The notes below the pieces were generated by a model. That model did not search any database, was not told where the DNA came from, and worked only from the letters and a program-made list of their open reading frames with translations. Positions 26,564-37,100 of a DNA stretch of 64,000 nt are shown here, piece after piece. The stretch comes from Acuticoccus sp. I52.16.1 (lineage in GTDB: Bacteria; Pseudomonadota; Alphaproteobacteria; Rhizobiales; Amorphaceae). A program made the position numbers and the translations under genes. The first letter of the stretch is position 1; every line of letters starts with the position of its first letter. The DNA lies in contig NZ_CP094828.1 of assembly GCF_022865125.1 (NCBI RefSeq), forward strand, positions 4,767,219 through 4,831,218. Reading direction: 5' to 3'.

Positions 26564-28135
26564 CTATCGCAGGTCGATCCCCGTGGCAGTGCGGTGAAGC
26601 ACCGCCCGCCCGGCCGCGACGCTGACGAACGGTGAGGCCGTTCCGTCCGGCCAGACGACGCGGATTTGCGCGGCGTCGGCGTCGGCGATGCCGAAGTGGA
26701 CCGGGCCGGCGCGGCCGCCGCCGTGGCCGCCGCCGACGGTGATCTCCACCGGCTCCAGGGTGCCGTCCGGCCGGCGCCGCTCCACGAAGGCACCGACCGC
26801 GAAGGGGTTCGGCCCGTCCTGCCGCACCTCCACCCGCACCGCGCGGCCCGCGACGCCGGCATTGCGCCACAGCTCCAACGGTGCCCGGCGGTTGACGACG
26901 ACGAGGTCGAGTGCGCCGTCGCCGTCGAAGTCTTCCAGCGCGGCGCCTCGGGCGCGCTCGACCGTGGCGATCCCGGCCCGGTCGGCCGCTTCCTCGAAGG
27001 TGCCGTCGGCCCGTTGCAGCAGGAGGTTGTTGGGGTCCTCCATGGCGTTCGTCGGCATCTGGTCGACGTTGCCCTTGGCGATGAAGAGGTCGGCCAGAGC
27101 GTCGTTGTTCACGTCCGCGAACTCGGCGTGCCAGCCGGTGGAGGGGCGCCCGTCGTCGCCGAGGAAGGGGCGCTGCGCGTAAGTGCCGATGGAATAGGGC
27201 GCGGGGCGCCACCCGCCGGGCTCGGCCAGCATCATCAGCTGGTCGCCCATCGAGGTGAGCACGATCTCCGGCAGGCCGTCGCCGGTGAGGTCGCGACTGG
27301 CGATCCCCATGCCCCAGATCGAGACCGGGTCGAACCCGTCCTCGGGCCCCATCGGGGTCAGGCCGGGCATGTGCCACATCTGCTCGGAGCCGCCACGCAC
27401 ATAATAGTGCCGGTCGTTGGAGACGCGCAGGTCCGCGGTGCCCCGGCGCGCATGGTCGGAGAAGAGCATCGACAGGGCGCAAAAGCCCGGCTCCAGCGTG
27501 ACGGGGGGCGCGTAGCCCGCGCCCTCCCAGCGGTAGAGGGCGTTGACGTCGCACGCCTCGAACGGGCCGGCGGGGTCGGTGCGGTCGACGTAGTTGCCGA
27601 TGGCGAGCGTCGGGTGGTCGCGGCCGGCCTCGAACGTGGCACTGAATGCGGTGCTCCAGCGGTCCCCGCCGTCGAAGCTCCAGTCGGCCGAGGCGTCGGC
27701 GAAGCCGCAGGCACCGTCGCCGCGCAGGAGATGGTTGGTGCCGACCGACAGGACCGCGAGGTCGAGCCGGCCGTCGCCGTCGATGTCGAGCGGCCAGACG
27801 CCGGTGGTCTCGCCGAGCGCGGGGAGCACGCCGGCGGTGAAGGCCATGGCGCCGGGCGCGGACGCGTTCACGTAGAGCCGCGCGGGGGCGGTGCCGCCGG
27901 CGGCGACGATATCGGGCCGCGCGTCGCCGTTGCAGTCGAACACGGCGACGCCGCCACCGACGAAATGCTCCCACCCGCCGGCGTAGGCGTGCGGCGGGCC
28001 GGGGAGGGCGCCCGACGCGTCCTCGAACCGCGGGACCTGCGGGCCCGGCTCCGCGGGTGCGGGCGGCGTGCCGGAGGCGGCGGTCGCCGGGCCGGCAGCG
28101 AGGAGCGCCAGCAGGAGGAGGCGGCGGCGCGTCAC
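26564..28135 (-). CDS. Secreted FG-GAP/VCBS repeat protein with UnbV-type C-terminus
   Basis: A 523-residue exported protein with a signal peptide (TRRRLLLLALLAAGPATA) and several FG-GAP-like calcium-binding repeats: FDCNGDARPDI at about 70, LDIDGDGRLDL at about 120, LTGDGLPEIV, VNNDALADLF and FDGDGALDLV. The C-terminal region (about 440-523) resembles the ASPIC/UnbV domain of CRTAC1-type proteins. Beta-propellers like this bind ligands or proteins outside the cell; the function is unknown. The GTG start overlaps the stop of the ROK regulator gene (GTGA), so it is translationally coupled to a sugar-sensing regulator, which is unusual. Confidence 0.82.
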   Translation of the reverse strand: MTRRRLLLLALLAAGPATAASGTPPAPAEPGPQVPRFEDASGALPGPPHAYAGGWEHFVGGGVAVFDCNGDARPDIVAAGGTAPARLYVNASAPGAMAFTAGVLPALGETTGVWPLDIDGDGRLDLAVLSVGTNHLLRGDGACGFADASADWSFDGGDRWSTAFSATFEAGRDHPTLAIGNYVDRTDPAGPFEACDVNALYRWEGAGYAPPVTLEPGFCALSMLFSDHARRGTADLRVSNDRHYYVRGGSEQMWHMPGLTPMGPEDGFDPVSIWGMGIASRDLTGDGLPEIVLTSMGDQLMMLAEPGGWRPAPYSIGTYAQRPFLGDDGRPSTGWHAEFADVNNDALADLFIAKGNVDQMPTNAMEDPNNLLLQRADGTFEEAADRAGIATVERARGAALEDFDGDGALDLVVVNRRAPLELWRNAGVAGRAVRVEVRQDGPNPFAVGAFVERRRPDGTLEPVEITVGGGHGGGRAGPVHFGIADADAAQIRVVWPDGTASPFVSVAAGRAVLHRTATGIDLR

Positions 28136-29415
28136 GGCGCGCCTCCCGGCCGGGTCTCGCCGAGGAGCTGCTCGGTCAGCGAGGCGAGGGCGAGCGCGGC
28201 GGCCCCGCGCGCCCACACCATGTCCCCCCAGGCGTTGATCTCGATCTTCGGCGGGGCGCGGCCGGTCTGGCGGGTCAGCGCCTCCACTTCGGCCAGCACC
28301 GCGTCGGCGTAGAGGAAGTCGAACCGCATCTCGCCTCCCGACAGAATGATGAGGTGAGGGTCGAACAATTCGGTGACGTTGGCGAGCCCCACCGCGAGAT
28401 AGCGCCCGGCGCGGTTGAAGATGGAGAGCGCCGCCTTGTGCCCGGCCTTCGCCTCCGCATAGAGCGTTTCGAGGAGGGCGCGGGCCGACCCCGCCGTGTC
28501 GCGGTCCCAGTGGAGGGCGGTCTGGGCCTCGCGCACGAGGGCATAGTCGGCGACGTAGGCCTCCAGGCAGCCGCGGCTGCCGCAGCGGCACAGTGCCCCG
28601 TCGAGCTGCACCTTGGTGTGGCCGAGCTCCATGCCGAGGCCGGTGCCGCCGCGGAAGACGCGGTTGCCCAGCACCAGCCCCATGCCGACCCCGTTTTCGA
28701 TCGTCACCACCGCGAAGTCCGTCATCGCCCGCCCGGCGCCGAACCACAATTCGGCCAGTGCCAGCAAGTTGGCGTCGTTGTCGACCGCGACGGGCAGGCC
28801 GATGCGCTCGCCGAACGCCTCGCGCAGCGGCGTGTTGCGCTGGGTGAGCAGCGGCGACCACCGCGCCACGCCGCTGGCATGGTCGACCACCCCCGGCAGA
28901 CCCAGCCCCACCCAGGAGAGGTCCGCGCGGCTGAGATCGGCCTCGGCGAGCGCCATGTCGAGGAGCGTCTCGGCCTCGTCGAGCGTGGCGGTGAGCGACT
29001 GGCGGTGCGCGGCGGACGGCATCGTCGCCTCGGAGAGGACGGCGCCGGAAAAGTCGATGACGACGGCGGTATGGGCGTCGTCGGTGAGCTTGATGCCGGC
29101 GACCTTGGTGATGTCGGGCGCGACGGCGAGGGAGACCGGCGGGCGGCCGCGGGCGATTTCGCGCGGGCCGTCGAGTTCGCGCACGAGGCCGGCCTCGATC
29201 AGCTCGGCGGCGACGGACGTCACCGAGGCGGGCGAGCAGTCGAGCCAGCGGGCGAGGTCGGCGCGGCTGGAGGCGCCGGCGGCACGCAGGCACTCGAACA
29301 GACGCTGACGCAAAGGGCGCGTCTCGGTCACCGTCGGGAGCAGGGGCCCGCATCCGGTTCTGACGAGGTCGGAGGTGTCGTCGCCCAGCATACCTTCAGC
29401 CGATAAAGCAAACAT
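28132..29415 (-). CDS. ROK-family xylose-type transcriptional repressor
   Basis: A 427-residue ROK regulator. The N-terminal winged helix lies at about 33-80 (LRQRLFECLRAAGASSRADLARWLDCSPASV). The sugar-kinase-like core has the ROK zinc motif CRCGSRGCLEAY at about 275-286 and DNDANLLALAE. It is divergent from xylF and next to xylA, so it is very probably the xylose-responsive repressor (XylR type) of the xylFHG-xylA genes. The ATG at 29415 has GGAGC five bases upstream. The stop overlaps the FG-GAP gene. Confidence 0.9.
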   Translation of the reverse strand: MFALSAEGMLGDDTSDLVRTGCGPLLPTVTETRPLRQRLFECLRAAGASSRADLARWLDCSPASVTSVAAELIEAGLVRELDGPREIARGRPPVSLAVAPDITKVAGIKLTDDAHTAVVIDFSGAVLSEATMPSAAHRQSLTATLDEAETLLDMALAEADLSRADLSWVGLGLPGVVDHASGVARWSPLLTQRNTPLREAFGERIGLPVAVDNDANLLALAELWFGAGRAMTDFAVVTIENGVGMGLVLGNRVFRGGTGLGMELGHTKVQLDGALCRCGSRGCLEAYVADYALVREAQTALHWDRDTAGSARALLETLYAEAKAGHKAALSIFNRAGRYLAVGLANVTELFDPHLIILSGGEMRFDFLYADAVLAEVEALTRQTGRAPPKIEINAWGDMVWARGAAALALASLTEQLLGETRPGGAP

Positions 29416-29465
29416 GGTGCTCCATCATGCCCTTATGCGCGAGTTATGCCAGTCCGAACGTATAT

Positions 29466-29535
29466 TGTGCGACTGCGAAGGCTATTTCGCACATGCAAAA
29501 GATTTTTTAATTTTCAGGCTGAACTAATTGTGCGA
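29466..29535. promoter_or_regulatory. Candidate ROK/XylR operators
   Basis: An inverted repeat TGTGCGA (29466-29472) ... TCGCACA (29487-29493) and a third identical half-site TGTGCGA at 29529-29535. They lie between the ROK gene and xylF, where the local xylose repressor should bind. The DNA between the sites is AT-rich (AAAAGATTTTTTAATTTT). Confidence 0.6.
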
Positions 29536-29594
29536 CGATCCGAGCAAACCGAAACGGATTCGTCCGGGCGCCGCCCGGCGAGGGGAGGACACCG

Positions 29595-30620
29595 GTGACC
29601 AAGAACACCCTTTTGGCCGCGGCCCTGATCGCGGGCCTCGCCGGCCCGGCCATGGCGCAAGATCTCACCGTCGGCGTCAGCTGGTCCAACTTCCAGGAAG
29701 AGCGCTGGAAGACCGACGAGGCGGCCATCAAGGCCGCGCTCGACGAGGCCGGCGCCGCCTACGTCTCCACCGACGCGCAGTCCTCCTCGGCCAAGCAGCT
29801 CTCCGACGTCGAGAGCCTGATCGCCCAGGGCGTCGACGCGCTCATCATCCTGGCGCAGGACTCCCAGGCGATCCAGCCGGCGGTGCAGGCCGCGGCGGAC
29901 GTCGGCCTGCCGGTCGTCGGCTACGACCGCCTGATCGACGATCCGCGCGCCTTCTACCTCACCTTCGACAACATCGAGGTCGGCCGCATGCAGGCCCGCG
30001 CGGTGCTCGCCGAGGTGCCGGAAGGCAACTACGTGATGATCAAGGGCTCGCCGACCGACCCCAACGCGGATTTCCTGCGCGGCGGTCAGCAGGAGGTCCT
30101 CCAGGAGGCGATCGACGCCGGTAAGATCAAGATCGTCGGCGAGGCCTATACCGACGGCTGGCTCCCCGCCAACGCCCAGCGCAACATGGAGCAGATCCTC
30201 ACCGCCGAGGACAACGCCGTCGACGCGGTGGTCGCCTCCAACGACGGCACAGCCGGCGGCGCGGTCGCGGCGCTGACCTCCCAGGGCATGGACGGCATCC
30301 CCGTCTCCGGACAGGACGCCGACCACGCGGCGCTGAACCGCATCGCCCAGGGCACGCAGACCGTGTCGGTCTGGAAGGATTCGCGCGACCTCGGCCGCGA
30401 GGCGGCGGAAATCGCCCTGGAGCTCGCCAACGGGGCCGAGATGAGCGGGATCGAGGGGGCGCAGCAGTGGGAATCGCCGGGCGGCAACACCCTGTGGGCC
30501 AAGTTCCTGAAGCCGGTGCCGATCACCGAGGAGAACCTCGCGACGGTCGTCGACGCGGGCTGGATCACGAAGGACGCGCTCTGCCAGGGCGTCTCCGGCG
30601 GCCCGGCGCCCTGCAACTGA
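29595..30620 (+). CDS. xylF: D-xylose ABC transporter substrate-binding protein
   Basis: A 341-residue periplasmic sugar-binding protein with a signal peptide ending AMAQD (about residue 21). It matches Xyl[19 protein letters not shown] at the mature N-terminus, the hinge VVGYDRLI and ligand-site residues NDGTAGG and SGQDAD. It delivers xylose to the XylH permease. The GTG start has GGGGAGGA upstream. A strong hairpin follows the gene, as is common after highly expressed binding-protein genes. Confidence 0.95.
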   Translation: MTKNTLLAAALIAGLAGPAMAQDLTVGVSWSNFQEERWKTDEAAIKAALDEAGAAYVSTDAQSSSAKQLSDVESLIAQGVDALIILAQDSQAIQPAVQAAADVGLPVVGYDRLIDDPRAFYLTFDNIEVGRMQARAVLAEVPEGNYVMIKGSPTDPNADFLRGGQQEVLQEAIDAGKIKIVGEAYTDGWLPANAQRNMEQILTAEDNAVDAVVASNDGTAGGAVAALTSQGMDGIPVSGQDADHAALNRIAQGTQTVSVWKDSRDLGREAAEIALELANGAEMSGIEGAQQWESPGGNTLWAKFLKPVPITEENLATVVDAGWITKDALCQGVSGGPAPCN

Positions 30621-30634
30621 TCGCATGATGCGTC

Positions 30635-30663
30635 TGCGCCGCCGCGCCCGCCGCGGCGGCGCA
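30635..30663 (+). terminator. Strong hairpin between xylF and xylH
   Basis: A perfect 12-base-pair stem (TGCGCCGCCGCG / CGCGGCGGCGCA) with a five-base loop and no T-tract. This fits an intercistronic stabiliser that keeps xylF mRNA more abundant than xylH, not a full terminator. Confidence 0.65.
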
Positions 30664-30695
30664 GGCCGTTCCGCTCTCCTCTTCAGAAGCGACGT

Positions 30696-31994
30696 ATGAC
30701 CGACACAGCGACCAGCGCGCCGACCGAGCGCCCCCGCCGCGGCATCTTCCGAGCGCTGGAGGTCGACCTGCGCCTCCTCGGTATGATCGGCGCCTTCGTC
30801 GTCCTGTGCGTCGCCTTCGACCTGCTCACCGGCGGGCGTTTTCTCACCCCGCGCAACATCTTCAACCTGACGATCCAGACCGTTTCGGTGGCCATCATGG
30901 CGACCGGCATGGTGTTCGTCATCGTCACCCGCAACATCGACCTGTCGGTCGGCTCGTTGCTCGCCACCTGCTCGGCGATCATGGCGATGACGCAGACGTG
31001 GGTGCTGCCGGATCTCCTCGGGTTCGGCTTCGGCAATCCGGCGACGTGGGTCGTCACCATCCTCGTCGGCATCGCCGCCGGCACCGCGATCGGCGCCTTC
31101 CAGGGATGGCTGATCGGCTATCTGACGATCCCGGCCTTCATCGTCACGCTGGGCGGGTTGCTCGTGTGGCGCAACGTCGCCTGGTATCTCACCAGCGGGC
31201 AGACGATCGGCCCGCTCGACGACACCTACCGCATGTTCGGCGGCATCACCGGTACCATCGGCGTCGACGCGTCGTGGATCGTGGCGGCGGTCGCCTCGGT
31301 GGCGGCGGTGGCGATCCTCTTCAACGCCCGGCGATCCAAGGTGGCGCACGGGTTTCCGGTCAAGCCGATCTGGGCCGAGGTCCTGATGATGCTGATCGCG
31401 GTCGGCGCGATTTTCGGCTTCGTCGCAATGCTGAACGCCTACGAGATCCCGGCGGGCGCCGTCCGCCGCATGTTCCGCGAGCGGGGCGAGGAGGTGCCGG
31501 AGGGCTTCGTCGCCGCCTACGGCCTGCCGATCTCGGTGCTCCTGCTCCTCGCGATCGCCGTCGTCATGACCGTTGTCGCGCGCCGCACGCGGCTCGGCCG
31601 TTACATCTTCGCCACCGGCGGCAACCCGGACGCGGCGGAGCTGTCGGGCATCAACACGCGCCTTCTCACGGTGAAGGTCTTCGCGCTGATGGGCGCATTG
31701 TGCGCGATCTCGGCGGTCGTCGCCTCGGCCCGCCTGTCGTTCCACTCCAACGACATCGGCACGCTGGACGAGCTGCGCGTGATCGCGGCGGCGGTCATCG
31801 GCGGCACCGCGCTGTCGGGCGGCGTCGGCACCATCTACGGCGCGATCCTCGGCGCGCTCATCATGCAGTCGTTGCAATCGGGCATGGCGATGGTGGGCGT
31901 CGACGCGCCGTTCCAGAACATCGTCGTCGGCACCGTCCTGGTGCTCGCGGTGCTGATCGACATCATCTACCGCCGCCGGCTGGGCGTGAAGTGA
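30696..31994 (+). CDS. xylH: D-xylose ABC transporter permease
   Basis: A 432-residue inner-membrane protein of the ribose/xylose permease family with about ten to twelve helices. Family marks are [11 protein letters not shown] and, near the C-terminus, [20 protein letters not shown]. It forms the channel for xylose with XylG as ATPase. The long polar loop near residues 205-280 is typical of XylH and absent from ribose permeases. Its length and order (F-H-G) differ from the E. coli xylFGH order. Confidence 0.93.
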   Translation: MTDTATSAPTERPRRGIFRALEVDLRLLGMIGAFVVLCVAFDLLTGGRFLTPRNIFNLTIQTVSVAIMATGMVFVIVTRNIDLSVGSLLATCSAIMAMTQTWVLPDLLGFGFGNPATWVVTILVGIAAGTAIGAFQGWLIGYLTIPAFIVTLGGLLVWRNVAWYLTSGQTIGPLDDTYRMFGGITGTIGVDASWIVAAVASVAAVAILFNARRSKVAHGFPVKPIWAEVLMMLIAVGAIFGFVAMLNAYEIPAGAVRRMFRERGEEVPEGFVAAYGLPISVLLLLAIAVVMTVVARRTRLGRYIFATGGNPDAAELSGINTRLLTVKVFALMGALCAISAVVASARLSFHSNDIGTLDELRVIAAAVIGGTALSGGVGTIYGAILGALIMQSLQSGMAMVGVDAPFQNIVVGTVLVLAVLIDIIYRRRLGVK

Positions 31995-32008
31995 GGGGGA
32001 GCGACCCG

Positions 32009-32776
32009 ATGACCACCCGCACCGATACGCCGCTCGTCGAAATGGACACGATTTGCCTCGCCTTCGGCGGCGTCCACGCCGTGGACCACGTGTCGCTGAA
32101 GCTGTGGCCGGGCGAAGTGCTCGGCCTCCTGGGCCACAACGGCGCCGGCAAGTCGACCCTCATCAAGATCCTGTCCGGGGCCTACCGGATGGATTCGGGC
32201 ACCATCCAGATCGAGGGCAAGAAGGTCGACATCGAGAGCCCGCGCGACGCGCGGCGCTACAACATCGAGACGATCTACCAGACGCTCGCTCTCGCCGACA
32301 ACCTCGACGCGACCGCCAACCTCTTCCTCGGGCGCGAGATCGTCACGCCGCTCGGCTTCATCGACGACGCCAAGATGGAGGCCGAGACGCGTAAGATCAT
32401 GGCGCGCCTCAATCCCAACTTCCAACGCCTGTCGGAGCCTGTCGCGGCGCTTTCGGGCGGGCAGCGCCAGTCGGTCGCCATCGCCCGCGCGGTCTATTTC
32501 AACGCCAAGATCCTCATCATGGACGAGCCGACTGCGGCGCTCGGCGTGCACGAGACGCAGATGGTGGCGGAGCTGATCGAGGAGCTGAAGAAGCAGGGCC
32601 TCGGCATCATCCTCATCAGCCACGACACGCGCGAGATGATGAGCCTGTGCGACCGCGTGTCCGTCATGAAGAACGGCAAGGTCGTCGGCACCGAGCGGGT
32701 CGAGGACGTCACCGAGGACGACATCCTGTCGATGATCATCCTGGGCAAGAACCCGCGCGAGGCGGCCGCCGCCTGA
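32009..32776 (+). CDS. xylG: Sugar ABC transporter ATPase, single nucleotide-binding domain
   Basis: A 255-residue cytoplasmic ATPase with Walker A GHNGAGKS at about 40-47, signature LSGGQRQ at about 148-154, Walker B ILIMDEP and switch His in LISHDT. E. coli XylG has two fused ABC domains (about 513 residues); this form has one, as found in many alphaproteobacterial xylose systems, and presumably works as a homodimer. It begins 14 bases after xylH stops. Confidence 0.9.
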   Translation: MTTRTDTPLVEMDTICLAFGGVHAVDHVSLKLWPGEVLGLLGHNGAGKSTLIKILSGAYRMDSGTIQIEGKKVDIESPRDARRYNIETIYQTLALADNLDATANLFLGREIVTPLGFIDDAKMEAETRKIMARLNPNFQRLSEPVAALSGGQRQSVAIARAVYFNAKILIMDEPTAALGVHETQMVAELIEELKKQGLGIILISHDTREMMSLCDRVSVMKNGKVVGTERVEDVTEDDILSMIILGKNPREAAAA

Positions 32777-32782
32777 CCCCGC

Positions 32783-32804
32783 GCCCGCCCGGCCGACGGC
32801 GGGC
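32783..32804 (+). terminator. Hairpin between xylG and xylA
   Basis: GCCCGCC / GGCGGGC stem of seven base pairs with an eight-base loop (CGGCCGAC), without a T-tract. It may shape relative expression of xylA. Confidence 0.45.
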
Positions 32805-32850
32805 ACCCAATCCCGCGGCCTTTGCCGCACCACGCTTGAAGAGCGAACCC

Positions 32851-34143
32851 ATGTCGTATTTCGAGGGCATCGCGCCCGTCCACTACGCCGGCCCCGAGGG
32901 CGACGGCGACCTCGCGTTCCGCCACTATGACCCGACCGAGGTCGTCGGCGGCAAGACGCTGGAGGCGCACCTGCGCTTCGCGGTCGCCTACTGGCACTCG
33001 TTCGCCTGGCCGGGCGGCGACCCCTTCGGCGGGCAGACCTTCGACCGGCCCTGGTTCGGCGACACGATGGACCACGCCCGCGCCAAGGCGGACGCCGCGT
33101 TCGACCTCTTCGCGATCCTCGGCGTCCCCTTCTTCTGCTTCCACGACGCGGACGTGCGGCCGGAGGGGGCGAACTTCGCCGAGTCGAAGCGCAACCTCGA
33201 CGAGATGGTCGACGTCTTTGCCGCCAAGATGGAGCGCGCGAAGGTGAAGCTCCTGTGGGGCACGGCGAACCTCTTCTCCCACCGCCGCTTCATGTCGGGC
33301 GCGGCCACCAACCCGGACCCAGAGGTGTTCGCCTACGCCGCGGCGACCATCAAGGCCTGCATGGACGCCACCCATAGGCTCGGCGGGCAGAACTACGTGC
33401 TGTGGGGCGGGCGCGAGGGCTACGAGACGCTCCTCAACACCGACCTCGGCCGCGAACTCGACAACATGGGCCGGATGCTGTCGCTGGTGGTCGACTACAA
33501 GCACAAGATCGGCTTCGAGGGGCAGATCCTCGTCGAGCCGAAGCCGCAGGAGCCGACCAAGCACCAGTACGACTACGACGTCGCCACCTGCTACGGCTTC
33601 CTGAAGAGATACGGCCTCGAGAACGAGGTGAAGCTCAACATCGAGCAGGGCCACGCGATCCTCGCCGGCCATTCGTTCGAGCACGAGCTCGCCATGGCGC
33701 GCACGCTCGGCGTCCTCGGCTCGATCGACATGAACCGCAACGACTACCAGTCCGGCTGGGACACCGACCAGTTCCCCAACAACGTGCCGGAGGTGGCGCT
33801 CGCCTACTACGAGGTGTTGAAGGCGGGCGGCTTCACGACCGGCGGCACCAACTTCGACGCCAAGCTGCGGCGCCAGTCGCTGGACGCGAAGGATCTCGTC
33901 GCCGCCCATGTCGGTGCGATGGACGTGTGTGCGCGCGGGCTGAAGGCGGCGGCCGCGATGCTGGAAGACGGCGGCCTGGAGACCGCTCGCGCCGCACGCT
34001 ACGCCGGATGGGACGACACCGGCGACCTGCTCGAGGGCGGCCTCGGCGGGATCGCCGCGCGCGTCGTCGACCGGGGGATCGAGCCGCAGCCCCGCTCCGG
34101 CCGGCAGGAGATCCTGGAGAACTATGTCAACCGGTTCGTCTGA
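32851..34143 (+). CDS. xylA: Xylose isomerase
   Basis: A 430-residue cytoplasmic enzyme that converts D-xylose to D-xylulose. The catalytic His98 and Asp101 are in [13 protein letters not shown]. Metal and substrate residues are seen in [34 protein letters not shown] and [18 protein letters not shown]. The length is close to the class II enzymes. The usual partner gene xylB (xylulokinase) is not adjacent and not elsewhere in the window, so it must lie outside. Confidence 0.97.
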   Translation: MSYFEGIAPVHYAGPEGDGDLAFRHYDPTEVVGGKTLEAHLRFAVAYWHSFAWPGGDPFGGQTFDRPWFGDTMDHARAKADAAFDLFAILGVPFFCFHDADVRPEGANFAESKRNLDEMVDVFAAKMERAKVKLLWGTANLFSHRRFMSGAATNPDPEVFAYAAATIKACMDATHRLGGQNYVLWGGREGYETLLNTDLGRELDNMGRMLSLVVDYKHKIGFEGQILVEPKPQEPTKHQYDYDVATCYGFLKRYGLENEVKLNIEQGHAILAGHSFEHELAMARTLGVLGSIDMNRNDYQSGWDTDQFPNNVPEVALAYYEVLKAGGFTTGGTNFDAKLRRQSLDAKDLVAAHVGAMDVCARGLKAAAAMLEDGGLETARAARYAGWDDTGDLLEGGLGGIAARVVDRGIEPQPRSGRQEILENYVNRFV

Positions 34144-34185
34144 GCCCGCGCGGGCGGGGCGGCCCGGTGCGTGACCTCGCCGCGG

Positions 34186-37100
34186 TCAGGCGAGGATCAC
34201 GTCGCTGACGGCGAATTCGGTCGTCATCCCGTCGGCGACGAAGCCGAACTTCGCCTCGCCCTCGGCCGGAATGCTGGCGCTCACGCCGATGTTCGAGATG
34301 GTGTAGACGTTCCCGACCTGGGACACGATCTGGGCATTCCAGATGTCGCGGATCGTGGCGTCCAGCGTCAGTTCGACGGTCCAGCCGCGCGCGCCCGTGG
34401 ACGTCTCGTTCAGGATGAACACGTCGCCGACATAACCCCCGTTCCAAGCCTGGCGCACGCTGCCCTCGGAGTGGAAGCCGTCACCGTTCTCGTCGACCCG
34501 CGTCTCTTGCTGGGGCGATGCGGCGGGCACGTCGTCGTCGTCGGTGATGGTGATCACCGACCGGCTCGCCGGCAGCGGCGCCCCGCCGGGGTCCGTCAGG
34601 AAGACGAAGAAGTCCTCGTCCCCTTCGTCCAGCGTGTCGCGGACGACCTCCACCTCCACCGTCGCGCTCGTGGCGCCGGGGGCGAAGGTGACGATGCCGC
34701 CGTCTGGAATGTAGTCGACTCCCGCGACGGCGGTTCCGTCCGCCGTCGCCCAATATACCGTGACCGCCTGCGCGGAAGGCTCGGCCAGGGTCACCTCGAC
34801 CTGCACCGGGGTGGTCGACAGGCCGTCCGCCCCGCCAGCGGGGATGAGGTCGCCGAGGACGGGGGCGATCGCGTCGAGCTTGTCCTCGTTCACCGTGATC
34901 CAGTCGGATGTCAGGATGCCGCCGATCGCATGGGAGTTGGAGTTCCAGGCCCAGTAGGTGAAGCTCAACCCGTTGTCGGCGAGGTAGGGGATCATCTCGC
35001 TGAGCCAGAGGGCGTCCTTGGCCTGATCCAGCGCGAAGCCGAACTCGCCGACGAGGACGGGCGCGATGTCCTGCTGGGCGATGTAACCGAAGTTCTCGTC
35101 CCAGATCGCCTCCAGGTTGGCGGGGTAGGCGGGGTCCGAGAACCAGCTCTGCTGGACGAGCGAGTTGGGGTAGACGTGCGCCGAGTAGACCAGCTTGTCG
35201 CTCGCGTCGAGGCGCACCGGCGCGTCGGCGACGCCGGTCAGGTTGCCCCCCCACCAGTATGATCCGCCGATGCCCTCCACCACGACGAGGACCTCGGGAT
35301 TGATCGCGTGCACCGCCTCGATGGCGCTCTCGGCGCCCAGCCGCCAGTCGGTCGCGGGGTCGCCGGTGCCCCAGGTGGCGGCGTGCGGCTCATTGGAGAG
35401 GTCGAAGGCGGCGACGGTGGGGTCGTCCTTGTAGCGCTCGGCGAGCATCTCCCAATCGTCGATCCAATCCTGCTGGGTGTAGCCTTCGCCGTACCAGAGG
35501 CCGTTCGCCGAGGCGCTGTCGCCGGCCGCGTTGCGGTGATTGTCGAGGATGATGCGCAGCCCGATTTCGCCGGCATAGGCGATGATCGCGTCGATCACCT
35601 CCGGCGCGTCGAGGCCCTCCAACTCGGGGTTGACGGAGTAGTCGATGGTCTGCGGCGTCGCCCCCTCGCGCAGCGTATCGTTCGAGAAGGGCAGGCGGAT
35701 CGAGTTGAAGCCCACCGCCTTCATCTGGTCCAGGACATCGGTGTAGTGGCGCGTGTCGAGGCCGTCGGGGGCCATGCGCGCGGTCTCGGCGCCGTACCAG
35801 TTGACCCCGGTGAACGTGACGACGTTTCCGGCGCTGTCGACGATGTCCGACCCGCTGGTGGAGAGCCAGCCCGAGGCGATCGGGTCGCCTTCCTGCACGG
35901 CGACGGCGGGGGCGATGGAGGGCGTCGGCGGCTCGGCGGCGACGTCGTTCGCCGCGATCGTCACGGTCGCCGTGTCGTCGGCGAGGCGGAGCCCGTTCGC
36001 CTCCGAGAGGGTGACGGTGAAGCTCTCGTCCGCCTCGGCGATCGTGTCGTCGGTGATCGCGATGGCGACGGTGGCGCTCGTCTCGCCGGCGGCGAAGGTG
36101 AGGGTGCCGGCCGCCCCGGTGAAATCGTCCGCCCCGGCCGTGCCGGCGGCGGTCGCGTAGGATACGCTGGTCGCGACGGTGGTCGGCTCGCCGAGCGTCA
36201 CCGTGAGCCGCGCGGTGCCGGCATCCTCGTCAACGGTGAGGTCGGCAATGGAGACCTCCGGTACGATCGGCGGGTCGTTGGCGGCGATGGTCACCGTTGC
36301 GGTGCCGTCGTCGATGGTCAGGCCGTCCGCGTCGGAGAGGACGACGCTGAATGTCTCGTCGCCCTCGGTCTCGGTATCGTCCGCGATGGCGATGGTGATG
36401 GTCCCCGCGGTCACGCCGGCCGCGAACGCCAGGACGCCCGACGCGGCGGTATAGTCCGAGCGGCCGGCGGTGCCGGGCGCCGTCGCGTAGGTGAGGCTGG
36501 TGGCGACGGTGGTGGGCTCGCTCAGCGTCACCGCGAGCGTCACCTTGCCGGCGTCTTCGTCGACCGCGGCGTCGGTGATGAAGACATGCGGCACGACGGG
36601 CGGATCGTTGGCTTGGATGGTCACCGCGGCGGTGCCGCCCTCGATGGTCAGGCCGTCCGCGCCGGAGAGGGCGACGGTGAACGTCTCGTCGCCCTCGGTG
36701 GCGGTATCGTCGACGATGTCGATGGCGAGCGTCGCGGTCGTCTCGCCCGCGGCGAAGGTCAGCGTCCCGCTCCGTGCGACGAAGTCGGCCGCGCTCGCGC
36801 TCCCGGCGACCGTCGCAAAGTCCACGCTCGTGGCGACGCTGGTCGGCTCGCTGAGCGTCACGGTGAGCAGCGCGACGCCGGCGTCCTCGTCGACGGTGAC
36901 GTCGGCGATGGAGACCTGCGGGACGACCGGGGGGTCGTTGGCTTCGATGGTCACGGTGGCGGTGCCGTCCGCGATGGTGAGGCCGGTGGCGCCGGAGAGG
37001 GCGACGGTGAACGTCTCGTCGTCCTCGGTGGCGGTGTCGTCGGTGATGGAGAGGGTGATCGTGGCCGAGGTCTCGCCGGGGGCGAAGGCGAGCGTGCCGG

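Noticed and set aside
32009-32776. Truncated xylG pseudogene
   Set aside because: The single ABC domain is complete with all motifs; single-domain forms of this ATPase are common in Alphaproteobacteria.
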